Assembly (NCBI GenBank): GCA_015064695.1
Contig: SVRS01000017.1
Span: forward strand, 1 to 43,807
Direction: 5' to 3'
From: Oscillospiraceae bacterium
Lineage (GTDB): Bacteria > Bacillota > Clostridia > Oscillospirales > CAG-272
Length of the DNA: 43,807 nucleotides
In this document: positions 1 through 7,671 of the stretch, one piece after another
Numbering within the stretch: the stretch's first letter is position 1
How the letters are laid out: each line of letters opens with the position of its first letter
Notes under the pieces: model-generated
Databases searched by the model: none
What the model saw: only the letters and a program-made list of their open reading frames with translations
What the model was told of the DNA's origin: nothing
Position numbers and translations under genes: made by a program

Positions 1-81
1 GTCGATGGAGTTGATACCGTATTCATTGAGAGCGGCGAGGATCTTCGCTTCGCGTCTCTCGTAACCTTCAAACTTTGCCAT
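1..81 (-). CDS. GGGtGRT family protein, N-terminal fragment (runs off the left edge)
   Basis: Only the first 27 codons are in the window. The start codon is at 81-79 and the product begins MAKFEGYERREAK, continuing as a helical segment ending NEYGINSID. This opening resembles the start of the GGGtGRT family (Pfam DUF14057-type proteins), which in Firmicutes is commonly encoded next to a NifU-like scaffold protein; that is exactly the neighbour here. A strong ribosome binding site (AAAGGAGGA on the minus strand, 92-100) lies in the 20-base gap after the upstream gene, so the two are co-transcribed and probably co-translated. The family has no firmly established biochemical role. The identification rests on a short N-terminus plus the neighbour and would be settled by the missing sequence to the left. 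Confidence 0.6.
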   Translation of the reverse strand, partial: MAKFEGYERREAKILAALNEYGINSID

Positions 82-101
82 GATATACAGTTCCTCCTTT
101 A

Positions 102-818
102 TTATTCCTTACGGGGGTCAATGTACTTGACAGCATCATTGAACCGACCGTAGGTACCCTTAGCCTTCTCGTATGCTTCGTTGGGCTCCATACCCTTCTT
201 GATGAAGTCGGTCATCTTGCCCAGAGAAACGAACTCGTAGCCGATCACTTCGTTGTTCTCATCCAGTGCCATTCTGGTGCAGTAGCCCTCGGTCATCTCG
301 AGGTAACGCACGCCCTTGGCGCGGGTGCCATACATGGTACCAACCATGGAGCGCTCGCCCTTACCCAGGTCTTCCATACCGGCACCGATAACGAGACCGC
401 CCTCAGAGAAAGCGGACTGGCTACGGCCGTACACAATCTGCAGGAACAGCTCGCGCATAGCGGTGTTGATGGCATCGCACACCAGGTCGGTGTTCAGCGC
501 CTCCAGCAGGGTCTTGCCGGGGAGGATCTCAGCGGCCATAGCAGCGGAGTGAGTCATACCGGAGCAGCCGATGGTCTCAACCAGAGCCTCCTCGATGATA
601 CCGTTCTTGACGTTCAGGGACAGCTTGCAGGCACCCTGCTGAGGAGCGCACCAGCCCACACCGTGGGTGTAAGCCGAAATGTCGCTGATCTGCTTAGCCT
701 GGATCCACTTGCCCTCCTCAGGCAGAGGAGCGGGACCGTGGTTGGGGCCCTGGGCTACGGTACACATGTTTTGAACCTCATGGCTCATAGCGTACTCGCA
801 CTTGTACTCATTGCTCAT
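102..818 (-). CDS. NifU-like iron-sulfur cluster assembly scaffold-type protein
   Basis: A 238-residue protein that resembles the NifU/IscU-like scaffold proteins paired with GGGtGRT proteins. Cysteines are at about 7, 19, 57, 64, 85 and 114. The stretch ETIGCSGMTHSAAM near residue 85 and the following EILPGKTLLEAL match the NifU-type pattern in which a cysteine precedes a small-residue helix and a Gly-Lys turn. A second pair lies in GWCAPQQGACKL (57/64). The canonical later NifU cysteine motif is not obvious, so cluster ligation may differ from IscU. The start at 818 is supported by AAAGGAGAA about nine bases upstream; an in-frame ATG at codon 11 is an alternative. The leader before it is predicted to fold (see the structured leader entry). 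The likely role is binding or transferring an Fe-S cluster in the cytoplasm with the downstream GGGtGRT protein, but this is inference from family. Confidence 0.72.
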   Translation of the reverse strand: MSNEYKCEYAMSHEVQNMCTVAQGPNHGPAPLPEEGKWIQAKQISDISAYTHGVGWCAPQQGACKLSLNVKNGIIEEALVETIGCSGMTHSAAMAAEILPGKTLLEALNTDLVCDAINTAMRELFLQIVYGRSQSAFSEGGLVIGAGMEDLGKGERSMVGTMYGTRAKGVRYLEMTEGYCTRMALDENNEVIGYEFVSLGKMTDFIKKGMEPNEAYEKAKGTYGRFNDAVKYIDPRKE

Positions 819-841
819 GATTTTTATTCTCCTTTGAAAAA

Positions 842-898
842 TTTGCGTAATGATTCCCTTTCGGGAAATCCGACGGAAATCCCATCGGACCGTGCTTG
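842..898 (-). promoter_or_regulatory. Structured 5' leader upstream of the NifU-like/GGGtGRT pair
   Basis: Read on the minus strand this leader can form two adjacent hairpins. The first has arms TCCGATGG and CCGTCGGA, pairing fully if one G-U wobble is allowed; the wobble works only in the minus-strand RNA. The second is a stem of TCCC with GGGA closed by a GAAA tetraloop and flanked by GAT/ATC. The ribosome binding site follows about 20 bases later. No known riboswitch class is recognised. Confidence 0.4.
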
Positions 899-959
899 AT
901 TAAAGGTAAAATGTAGTAGCAGCGATCGCCGTGATGCGCGCAACATGATTCCCTATGAA

Positions 960-1592
960 TCACTTCTCTTCTTTAGATAGAAGCTCGACCAACGGAGCGA
1001 TGGCTTTCAGATACGCCTCGCCGATATAGCAAGCGCCGTCGGGTGTAGGATGAACACCGTCAGCGGCATAGCGAGCAGGGGTCCCCCCAATCTCGGCGTG
1101 AAGGATCGTATCCATGGGAAGATAGGCGTCCGCATATTCATCTGCCAAGCCCTTGACAATGGCCTGTTTACGAGTCAACTCCTCGCGAAGTTCAGCCAAA
1201 GCAGGATTGGCTTCCTCCAAAAGGAAGGGCTGAATCATGAAAATACGCGCGCTCGTGCGGCTTCGAAGAGCTTCCAGCACTACGCGATAATTGGCTTCAA
1301 ACTGCTCGTCCGAGGTCTCGATTCCGCTCATGCGGTGCCATACGTCATTGATACCGATCATAATAGAGACAATATCAGGTCGAATGTCCACGAAATCGCG
1401 CTCCAGGCGTTCAACCAAATGCTCGGTGCGGTTACCGCTGATACCCAAGTCCACGAACTCAAACTCCTCATCAGGGAAAGCATCCCTGAGCATGGCGGCG
1501 GCGTACTTGGGGTATCCCTCGCCGAGGTCGTGTATATTACCGCGGTCGCGGCCGGCATCGGTTACGCTATCGCCCTGAAAAAGAATCTTCAT
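960..1592 (-). CDS. SGNH/GDSL-type hydrolase
   Basis: A 210-residue cytoplasmic protein with the full set of SGNH hydrolase blocks. Block I is GDSVT with catalytic Ser9, block II is the glycine in GISGNRT near residue 53, block III is GIND with Asn82, and block V is DGVHPT with Asp178 and His181. These residues form the usual Ser-Asp-His triad and oxyanion hole of esterases and acyl hydrolases acting on acylated sugars or lipids. There is no signal peptide or membrane helix, so it acts inside the cell. It lies 68 bases downstream of pduL on the same strand, without an obvious terminator between them, and could be read from the same promoter. The ribosome binding site is weak (AAGGAA-like, rather far from the ATG). 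The substrate cannot be told from sequence. Confidence 0.85.
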   Translation of the reverse strand: MKILFQGDSVTDAGRDRGNIHDLGEGYPKYAAAMLRDAFPDEEFEFVDLGISGNRTEHLVERLERDFVDIRPDIVSIMIGINDVWHRMSGIETSDEQFEANYRVVLEALRSRTSARIFMIQPFLLEEANPALAELREELTRKQAIVKGLADEYADAYLPMDTILHAEIGGTPARYAADGVHPTPDGACYIGEAYLKAIAPLVELLSKEEK

Positions 1593-1660
1593 GATGTAAT
1601 TGCGTTCCTTTTCCTTATATATTTTGGGATTGCGTGTGTCTTGCGAAGCGGAAAAACGAC

Positions 1661-2236
1661 TTATTTAACGATCTCGCCGTAGATCTCGCCGAATGCGGCG
1701 GCAGCATTACACTCGTCGGTGTCAATATGCATAGCCAGTGCATAACTGGGGCTGACGCGGACAACAACGTCGTCAAAAATCGTGGTACGCTCGGACTTAA
1801 CCAGAACCTTAACCACCTCGCCGTTGGTAACACCCAATCCCTCAGCATCTGCGGGAGTCATGTGGATGTGCCGCTTTGCGATGATCGCGCCCTCGGAGAC
1901 CTCAATCTCACCGGCAGGACCAACCATCTTGAGGCCGGGAGTACCGGCTACGTCGCCGCTCTCGCGAACGGGAACGTTCTTCAGACCCAAAGAACGAGCA
2001 TCGGTGTAAGACAGCTCGATCTGGTTAGCGGAGCGGGTGGGACCCAGCACACTGACCATCATCTCGCCCTTAGGGCCTACCAGCTTGATCTTCTCGTTGC
2101 CGGTAGCAAACTGGCCGGGCTGGCTGAGCATCTTCTTGACGGTGAGTTCTGCGCCGGCTCCATACAGAGCCTCCACAGCCTCGGCGGTCAAGTGGATGTG
2201 CCGTGCGGAAGTTTCAACAAGAATTTTGTTTTCCAT
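1661..2236 (-). CDS. pduL: PduL-type phosphate propanoyltransferase (phosphotransacylase)
   Basis: A 191-residue protein with the PduL double beta-barrel signature. It has the two zinc-binding RHIH motifs (His13/His15 in ARHIHL and His125/His127 in KRHIHM) and the C-terminal MHIDTDE with His172, together with the family hallmarks LSQPGQFA, LGPTRSANQIE and RESGDVAGTPG. The enzyme interconverts acyl-CoA and acyl-phosphate (acetyl or propionyl), feeding substrate-level phosphorylation with an acetate kinase. It starts directly at the catalytic domain and lacks the N-terminal encapsulation helix of microcompartment PduL, and no shell genes are nearby, so it probably works free in the cytoplasm as the Pta. 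The start is supported by AGAGGAA upstream. A clear sigma-A-type promoter lies at 2299-2327. Confidence 0.9.
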   Translation of the reverse strand: MENKILVETSARHIHLTAEAVEALYGAGAELTVKKMLSQPGQFATGNEKIKLVGPKGEMMVSVLGPTRSANQIELSYTDARSLGLKNVPVRESGDVAGTPGLKMVGPAGEIEVSEGAIIAKRHIHMTPADAEGLGVTNGEVVKVLVKSERTTIFDDVVVRVSPSYALAMHIDTDECNAAAAFGEIYGEIVK

Positions 2237-2298
2237 ACTGCAATTCCTCTTTCATTTGAAATTTATGACATTTTGATGCATAAATCGCATACATACAA

Positions 2299-2327
2299 AT
2301 TATAGCATAAACCTGTCAAAATGTAAA
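2299..2327 (-). promoter_or_regulatory. Promoter of pduL
   Basis: On the minus strand there is TTTACA, a 17-base spacer, then TATAAT. This would start transcription about 55 bases before the pduL ATG. A TTGACA lies inside the spacer but is only nine bases from the -10, so it is not the -35. Confidence 0.75.
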
Positions 2328-2537
2328 GACTTTTTCAAAATATTTTTCATTGTATACGAAAAAAGTTTTGGGGAATACTGTTTTATCAATGAAGCTATGC
2401 ATATATTTCCGAAGCCGGCCCCGTGCTTTCCTTCCCTTTTTTCCGGGGCTGCTCCAAGCTCCCTTTCGCCACCTGTTCCATACCTAAACGCCAAAAGAAA
2501 GGATACTTTCCACCCAGAGAAAGCCTTGGTACCATTC

Positions 2538-3260
2538 ATGTTCGAACCCAAAGACTCTCCTTCTGCCTCCGAAACCGAAAAGCAAAACAAAGAAACCGAA
2601 AAAATTTTGGACAATATTGAAAAATCCAGTTCCATTGCCGTCAAAAACAACGGTGTGTCCATCTACTGCCTCTCCATCATCGGGCAAGTCGAAGGCCATT
2701 ATATCGCTCCCGACGGACATAAAGCTACTAAGTACGAGCAAATTATTCCCCTGCTCGTCTCCGTGGAGGAAAATATCGATTTTCAAGGGCTATTGGTTAT
2801 TTTGAACACCATGGGCGGAGACGTAGAAGCAGGACTCGCGTTGGCCGAATTAATTGCATCTATGAAAAAGCCCACGGTTACACTGGTCCTCGGCGGAGGC
2901 CATTCCATCGGTGTTCCCCTGGCGGTTGCGGGAAAGCGGTCTTTTATCGTTCCCTCTGCGACCATGACCGTTCATCCCGTTCGGATCAGCGGTACCGTTA
3001 TCGGTGCCCCCCAAACCTACCGCTATTTCCGGGATATGCAGGACCGCATTTTGACCTTCGTAAGTCGGCATAGCCATGCAAGCAAGGACGAGTTGGCTGC
3101 TATGATGATGCGTCCGGATGAAATCGCCAATGACGTCGGCACCATTTTGGACGGTGAGGAGGCCGTACGAGTCGGGCTGATCGATGAGGTCGGTGGGTTA
3201 GATCAAGCACTGGCCTGCCTGAAAAAGATGATTTCCGAGGCAGAAGCACAAAATATTTGA
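2538..3260 (+). CDS. tepA: ClpP-class serine protease, TepA/YmfB-like
   Basis: The product (240 residues from the ATG at 2538) belongs to the ClpP/crotonase fold and is closest in pattern to Bacillus TepA. Seen directly are LNTMGGDVEAGLALAE, then LVLGGGHSIGVPLAVAG with the nucleophile-region serine in GGGHSIG, and ATMTVHPVR with the histidine. The C-terminal half carries IGAPQTYRYFRDMQDRI and a final GTILDGEEAVRVGLIDEVGG. TepA-type proteins act in the cytoplasm in processing of signal peptides or secretory substrates; ClpP itself is a heat-shock protease. An upstream in-frame ATG at 2397 would add 47 proline-rich, poorly conserved-looking residues. I prefer 2538 because it gives the usual family length of about 240 residues, although the ribosome binding site there is weak. 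Confidence 0.8.
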   Translation: MFEPKDSPSASETEKQNKETEKILDNIEKSSSIAVKNNGVSIYCLSIIGQVEGHYIAPDGHKATKYEQIIPLLVSVEENIDFQGLLVILNTMGGDVEAGLALAELIASMKKPTVTLVLGGGHSIGVPLAVAGKRSFIVPSATMTVHPVRISGTVIGAPQTYRYFRDMQDRILTFVSRHSHASKDELAAMMMRPDEIANDVGTILDGEEAVRVGLIDEVGGLDQALACLKKMISEAEAQNI

Positions 3261-3309
3261 ATCCTCGCTTATTAGGAGATTTTTCTAAAAATACGTTTTT
3301 TTCACACAC

Positions 3310-3324
3310 GCCTCTAAAGATTCA
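3310..3324 (+). repeat. Sequence resembling a MITE terminal repeat
   Basis: GCCTCTAAAGATTCA matches the left end of the copy at 9221 (GCCTCTAAATATTCA) at 14 of 15 positions. No partner end lies nearby, so it may be a remnant or chance. It is just upstream of the ABC transporter promoter. Confidence 0.3.
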
Positions 3325-3343
3325 CGATAAGTTCATATTTGTG

Positions 3344-3352
3344 TGGTACAAT
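3344..3352 (+). promoter_or_regulatory. Probable extended -10 promoter of the MacB-like ABC transporter
   Basis: TGGTACAAT gives a TGn extended -10 with TACAAT about 75 bases upstream of the coding start. No good -35 is visible at 17 bases. Confidence 0.45.
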
Positions 3353-3428
3353 ATATTTTATCTCAATATTTTTTCTCTATCATAAAAATCCTGCGGCATG
3401 ACCGCTCAGAAATCGGAGGCGCATTACT

Positions 3429-6400
3429 TTGCTTCAACTCAAGAACATCAAAAAAATCTATGACGTGGCCGAAAATCCCGTCACCGCTCTCGACGGTGTC
3501 AGCATAGACTTCCGCGAAAGCGAATTCGTGTCCATCCTGGGTCCTTCGGGATGCGGCAAGACCACCCTGCTGAACATCGTCGGCGGCTTGGATCGCTACA
3601 CCGACGGCGATCTGTTCATCAACGGCCGTTCCACCAAGAACTTCAAGGACCGCGATTGGGACACCTACCGTAACCACAGCGTTGGCTTCGTGTTCCAAAG
3701 CTACAACCTTATTCCCCACCAGACTGTCTTGGCCAATGTGGAGCTGGCTCTGACCCTCTCGGGCATATCCAAGGCCGAACGACGCAGACGGGCCACCGAA
3801 GCCCTAATCAAGGTTGGTCTCGGTGATCAGTTCAAAAAGAAGCCCAGCCAGATGTCGGGCGGTCAGATGCAGCGCGTAGCCATCGCCCGCGCTATTGTCA
3901 ATGACCCCGACATTCTCCTGGCCGACGAGCCGACGGGTGCCCTGGATACCACCACCAGCGTACAGATTATGGAGATTCTCAAGGAAATCGCCAAGGATAA
4001 GCTGGTCATCATGGTCACCCACAACCCCGAGCTGGCCGAGCAGTACTCCACTCGCATCGTCCGTCTCCGTGACGGTCAGATCATCGACGATTCCATGCCC
4101 TTCGAGGCACCCGCTGCTGCCGAGGAGGTGGTCCGTAAGACCACGGTAAAGAAGGGTAAGAAGACCTCTATGTCCTTCTGGACCGCCTTCACCCTCTCTC
4201 TCAATAACCTCATGACAAAGAAGGGCCGTACCTTCATGACCTCCTTCGCAGGCTCCATTGGTATTATCGGTATTGCCCTCATATTGGCCCTGTCCAACGG
4301 TATCAATATCTTCATAGCCACGGTGCAAGAGGATACCCTCTCCACCTTCCCCTTGACCATCCAAAAGGTGACTCAGGATTACCAAACCATGCTCTCCTCC
4401 ATGATGAACGTGGCAGAGGAATCGGATATCGAGGTCGACGATAATAAGATCTACGTAGACGACTCCATGGGCACCATGATATCCGCCATGTCGGCCACGG
4501 TGCAGAACGACCTGGTCCGCTTCAAGGCCTACATCGACGAGCATTACGACGAGCTGGAGCCGAATCTGACCGCCATCAAGTACACCTACGATTTCGACCT
4601 CCAGATCTACACTGAAGACGGCTCGGTACGGGTCAATCCCACCACCATCTTCAACTACATGGGTGACGCCTTTGCCGGAATGACTGAGCTCATGGATATG
4701 TCGGGCATGGGCGGCGCATTCAGCGTTATGTCTGAGATGATCGACAATCAGGAGCTCCTGGATCAGCAGTACGAGCTGATCGGCGAGGGAAGCCACTGGC
4801 CCGAGAACCCCAACGAGGTGGTCCTGGTCATCGGCAGTAACAACCAGATCTCCAAAATGACGCTGTATATGCTGGGCATCCTCCCTATGGAGGAGATTGA
4901 GGAAATCCTCAAGGACCTCATGATGGAAGGTGAATACGAGTCCTCCCATATGGAGGCCTATGATCTCAATGAGTTCCTCGGCATGAAGTTCCAAATGCTC
5001 AATACCTCCGATTTCTACGCCAAGACCGAGGGTGCCAGACCCTACGTCGTGGGCGGTAAGGAATATCCCGTTTGGCACGACATCCGCAAGCTCCCCGGCT
5101 GGGAGGACAGACAGGCCGATTTCGTCACCGAAAACGGCACTACCCTGACCATCTCGGGTATCGTCCGTCCCCGTGAGGGCGTTTCGGCTACCTCCATCTC
5201 GGGTGCCATCGGCTACACCAAGGAGCTGACCGACGTGATCCTCGCCATGAACACCAAGAGTGAGGTCATCGCCCAACAGAAGGCAACCCCCCACAACAAT
5301 ATCTTCAACGGAGAGAGCTTTGACCGCATCCCCTACACCGTAGACAACATCAACGAGCTCATCGACAAGGTCGGCACCGCCAACATGGAGACCTTCTATA
5401 GCTACATGACCATGATGATCCGTGGAAACGAGGAGTATTCCTCCATGCTGGAGGTTAACGATGAGACCTACTCCATGTTCATCGCCACCATGGACGACCG
5501 CAAGCAGGCCGATACCATCCGTGATATGCTGGAGACCGCTCAACAGAATGTGGCCGCATCCATAACGCTGCCCATTCTGTTCAATGCGCTTAAGAATATT
5601 CCCGGCGGTATCTCCACCGTGGACTTCACGGCAGATAACCTCGTTGACCTCCTGCCCCTCATGTCCATGGAGCAGATCGTGGTGCTCTTGACGGGTATCC
5701 CCCAGTCCGAGCAGATTCCCATGGCCATCAGCGGCCTGGCCGAGCTCTGCGGTGAGGAGTACATGACCGCCCTCTACGCCGACATGAACCTAACCATGAA
5801 GGATTGGCAGATCAACGACAAGACCTTCAACCTGCTCCTGCCCGCCATCGCCAACGCCGACGCAGAGCAGACCGACGAGAGCAAGAAGCTGTTCCCCATG
5901 ATCGAGCAGGCTCTCTATGACATGGTTCCCGATAAGGATGCCACCTACGACTCCATCCTCCGCGAGCTGGGCGATGCCGAGCTGGCCGCCCCCGCCTCCA
6001 TCAACTTCTACGCCAAGGATTTTGAGTCCAAGGATGCCATCCAGCAGTTCATCTCGAACTATAACGACACCGCCGAGAATGAAACCGAAAAGATCAAGTA
6101 CACCGACACCGTGGGCATCCTCATGTCCTCGGTGACCACCATCATCAACGCCATCTCCTATGTCCTCATCGCCTTCGTGTCCATCTCTCTGGTGGTTTCC
6201 TCCATCATGATCGGTATCATCACCTACATCTCGGTCCTGGAGCGCACCAAGGAGATCGGTATCCTCCGTGCCATGGGTGCCTCCAAGAAGGATATTTCCC
6301 GCGTTTTCAACGCAGAAACCCTCATCATTGGTCTCTGCGCGGGTATCATCGGTATCGTCTTCACGATCATTGTCTGTATCCCCGCCTCGGCCATTATTCA

Positions 6401-6557
6401 GCACCTGACGGGCATCCCCACCATCGCCGCTATTCTACCTTGGGAAGGCGCGTTGATCCTGATTGCGGTATCTACCTTCCTCACCATGCTCTCGGGTCTG
6501 ATTCCCTCCAGGAGCGCATCTCGCAAGGATCCCGTGGTTGCGTTGAGAACCGAATAA
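3429..6557 (+). CDS. MacB-like ABC transporter, ATPase and FtsX-type permease fused
   Basis: A 1042-residue fusion. Residues 1-225 form an ABC ATPase of the LolD/MacB class: Walker A GPSGCGKT (38-45), Q-loop Gln90, signature MSGGQMQR (142-149), Walker B ILLADEP (162-168) and H-loop His198. After a basic linker (235-248) comes the first membrane helix (about 271-296), then about 600 residues of extracytoplasmic domain, then three C-terminal helices (about 895-1035) with the FtsX-like ERTKEIGILRAMGASKKDI segment. Such mechanotransmission transporters export peptides, toxins or antibiotics, or signal across the membrane; the substrate is unknown. The start codon is TTG at 3429, chosen because GGAGG lies nine bases upstream and the protein begins at the family's usual LQLKNIKK. 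A terminator follows at 6579-6610. Confidence 0.88.
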   Translation: MLQLKNIKKIYDVAENPVTALDGVSIDFRESEFVSILGPSGCGKTTLLNIVGGLDRYTDGDLFINGRSTKNFKDRDWDTYRNHSVGFVFQSYNLIPHQTVLANVELALTLSGISKAERRRRATEALIKVGLGDQFKKKPSQMSGGQMQRVAIARAIVNDPDILLADEPTGALDTTTSVQIMEILKEIAKDKLVIMVTHNPELAEQYSTRIVRLRDGQIIDDSMPFEAPAAAEEVVRKTTVKKGKKTSMSFWTAFTLSLNNLMTKKGRTFMTSFAGSIGIIGIALILALSNGINIFIATVQEDTLSTFPLTIQKVTQDYQTMLSSMMNVAEESDIEVDDNKIYVDDSMGTMISAMSATVQNDLVRFKAYIDEHYDELEPNLTAIKYTYDFDLQIYTEDGSVRVNPTTIFNYMGDAFAGMTELMDMSGMGGAFSVMSEMIDNQELLDQQYELIGEGSHWPENPNEVVLVIGSNNQISKMTLYMLGILPMEEIEEILKDLMMEGEYESSHMEAYDLNEFLGMKFQMLNTSDFYAKTEGARPYVVGGKEYPVWHDIRKLPGWEDRQADFVTENGTTLTISGIVRPREGVSATSISGAIGYTKELTDVILAMNTKSEVIAQQKATPHNNIFNGESFDRIPYTVDNINELIDKVGTANMETFYSYMTMMIRGNEEYSSMLEVNDETYSMFIATMDDRKQADTIRDMLETAQQNVAASITLPILFNALKNIPGGISTVDFTADNLVDLLPLMSMEQIVVLLTGIPQSEQIPMAISGLAELCGEEYMTALYADMNLTMKDWQINDKTFNLLLPAIANADAEQTDESKKLFPMIEQALYDMVPDKDATYDSILRELGDAELAAPASINFYAKDFESKDAIQQFISNYNDTAENETEKIKYTDTVGILMSSVTTIINAISYVLIAFVSISLVVSSIMIGIITYISVLERTKEIGILRAMGASKKDISRVFNAETLIIGLCAGIIGIVFTIIVCIPASAIIQHLTGIPTIAAILPWEGALILIAVSTFLTMLSGLIPSRSASRKDPVVALRTE

Positions 6558-6578
6558 TTCATCATTCCCACACTAAAA

Positions 6579-6610
6579 AATGCCGGAGAACGCGTTCGTT
6601 CTCCGGCATT
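6579..6610. terminator. Bidirectional terminator between convergent genes
   Basis: A perfect 14-bp stem (6579-6592 with 6597-6610) with loop CGTT, preceded by an A-run and followed by TTCC. It serves the ABC transporter on the plus strand and the helicase loader on the minus strand. Confidence 0.85.
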
Positions 6611-6651
6611 TTCCTTATTATTTGATTGGAGCTTCCCTTTTTGAATACTTG

Positions 6652-7632
6652 TCAAGGCTTTCGGCTGATTTTCCTCATGCGTACATCCTTTCCAACGAAG
6701 GGTATCACGCGATATTCCCCGAACAACCGGCTGGTAATACGATCCGAATACTTTTGACGTAATTCATCCTGGGAAAAGTTCGTATTGATAATGGTCGATT
6801 TCTTACGACTGAGACGCGTATTTATCACGTTATACAGAACCGTTGCCGTGAACTGATTGATCACCTCAGTTCCAAGATCGTCAATAATGAGCAGGTCGCA
6901 ATCGAAGTATTGGGAGGTTCCGAGCCCCGTGTCGCCTCCGACAGAATTTCCGTATCTCTGAACCTCAAAGTCGGAGATCAAGGTAATCGCCCCCGCATAG
7001 AATACATCATAGCCCTTATCAATCACAGTCCGCGCCACGGACGTAGACAAATGCGTCTTTCCAAGGCCCGTTCCGCCCATAAAGATCATATTGGCGGGCT
7101 CGGCGGTCGAAAAATGATCTGCATATGCCCGAACGATATCCAAAACCCGCTTCATATGCGCTGCCGTTCTGGAATCATCCGCATAATATTCCAAATCGAA
7201 ATTATCAAAGGATTGCCGACGGAGCAAATTAGCCATTCCCGAAGACTCATACGCCGCCTCAATCAGTTTTTTTCTCATGCAAGTACAGATTTTGAACTCA
7301 TAAAAGCCCTCGTCCTGGCAAATGGGGCATTCATATTTGATCTCCGTATAATCGGCAGGATATCCATGCTCCACCAAGAGTCGGCGCTTCTTTTCCTGGA
7401 GCGCTTCATTCTCAAGACGAACCTTCGCAATTCGAGCTGCCAGATCTTCCCCCTGCATAGCTGCATCCATAACGAGAAGTCCCGTTTTCCCAAGCGCGCG
7501 ATCGATCTCAGCCAGCTCGGGAATGGCCAAAACTGCTTCGGCACGCCGCAGATCCGCAGCTTCCCTCGCGCGCAAGTATTTTGTTTCGTATTCCTTACGG
7601 ATACGCGTATAGTTGGCTTGGTTATATCCCAT
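6652..7632 (-). CDS. DnaC/DnaI-type replicative helicase loader
   Basis: A 326-residue protein with an N-terminal helical region, a zinc-binding cluster (CPIC at 102-105 and CTC at 116-118) and a C-terminal AAA+ domain. The AAA+ domain has Walker A GGTGLGKT (186-193), Walker B LLIIDDLG (247-254) and a sensor-1-like TNFS. This is the order found in DnaI/DnaC loaders that place the DnaB/DnaC replicative helicase on DNA. The partner gene just upstream (40 bases) encodes a DnaD-domain protein, as is usual for Firmicutes primosomes. The ribosome binding site AAAGAGGTGG precedes the ATG. It ends at the shared terminator at 6579-6610. An IstB-type transposition ATPase has a related domain but would lack the zinc cluster and this neighbour. 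Confidence 0.88.
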   Translation of the reverse strand: MGYNQANYTRIRKEYETKYLRAREAADLRRAEAVLAIPELAEIDRALGKTGLLVMDAAMQGEDLAARIAKVRLENEALQEKKRRLLVEHGYPADYTEIKYECPICQDEGFYEFKICTCMRKKLIEAAYESSGMANLLRRQSFDNFDLEYYADDSRTAAHMKRVLDIVRAYADHFSTAEPANMIFMGGTGLGKTHLSTSVARTVIDKGYDVFYAGAITLISDFEVQRYGNSVGGDTGLGTSQYFDCDLLIIDDLGTEVINQFTATVLYNVINTRLSRKKSTIINTNFSQDELRQKYSDRITSRLFGEYRVIPFVGKDVRMRKISRKP

Positions 7633-7671
7633 ATCGCCACCTCTTTCACTGTGATTTGACTCCGGTCTCGG

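Noticed and set aside
2397..2537. Upstream extension of the TepA-like protein
   Set aside because: It is proline-rich, lacks similarity to the family and has no better ribosome binding site; the 2538 start gives the usual length.
3804..5543. Long open frame (579 codons) antisense to the ABC transporter
   Set aside because: It is a shadow of the strong codon bias of the transporter gene; it has a His/Gly/Asp-rich low-complexity composition, no ribosome binding site and no family resemblance.
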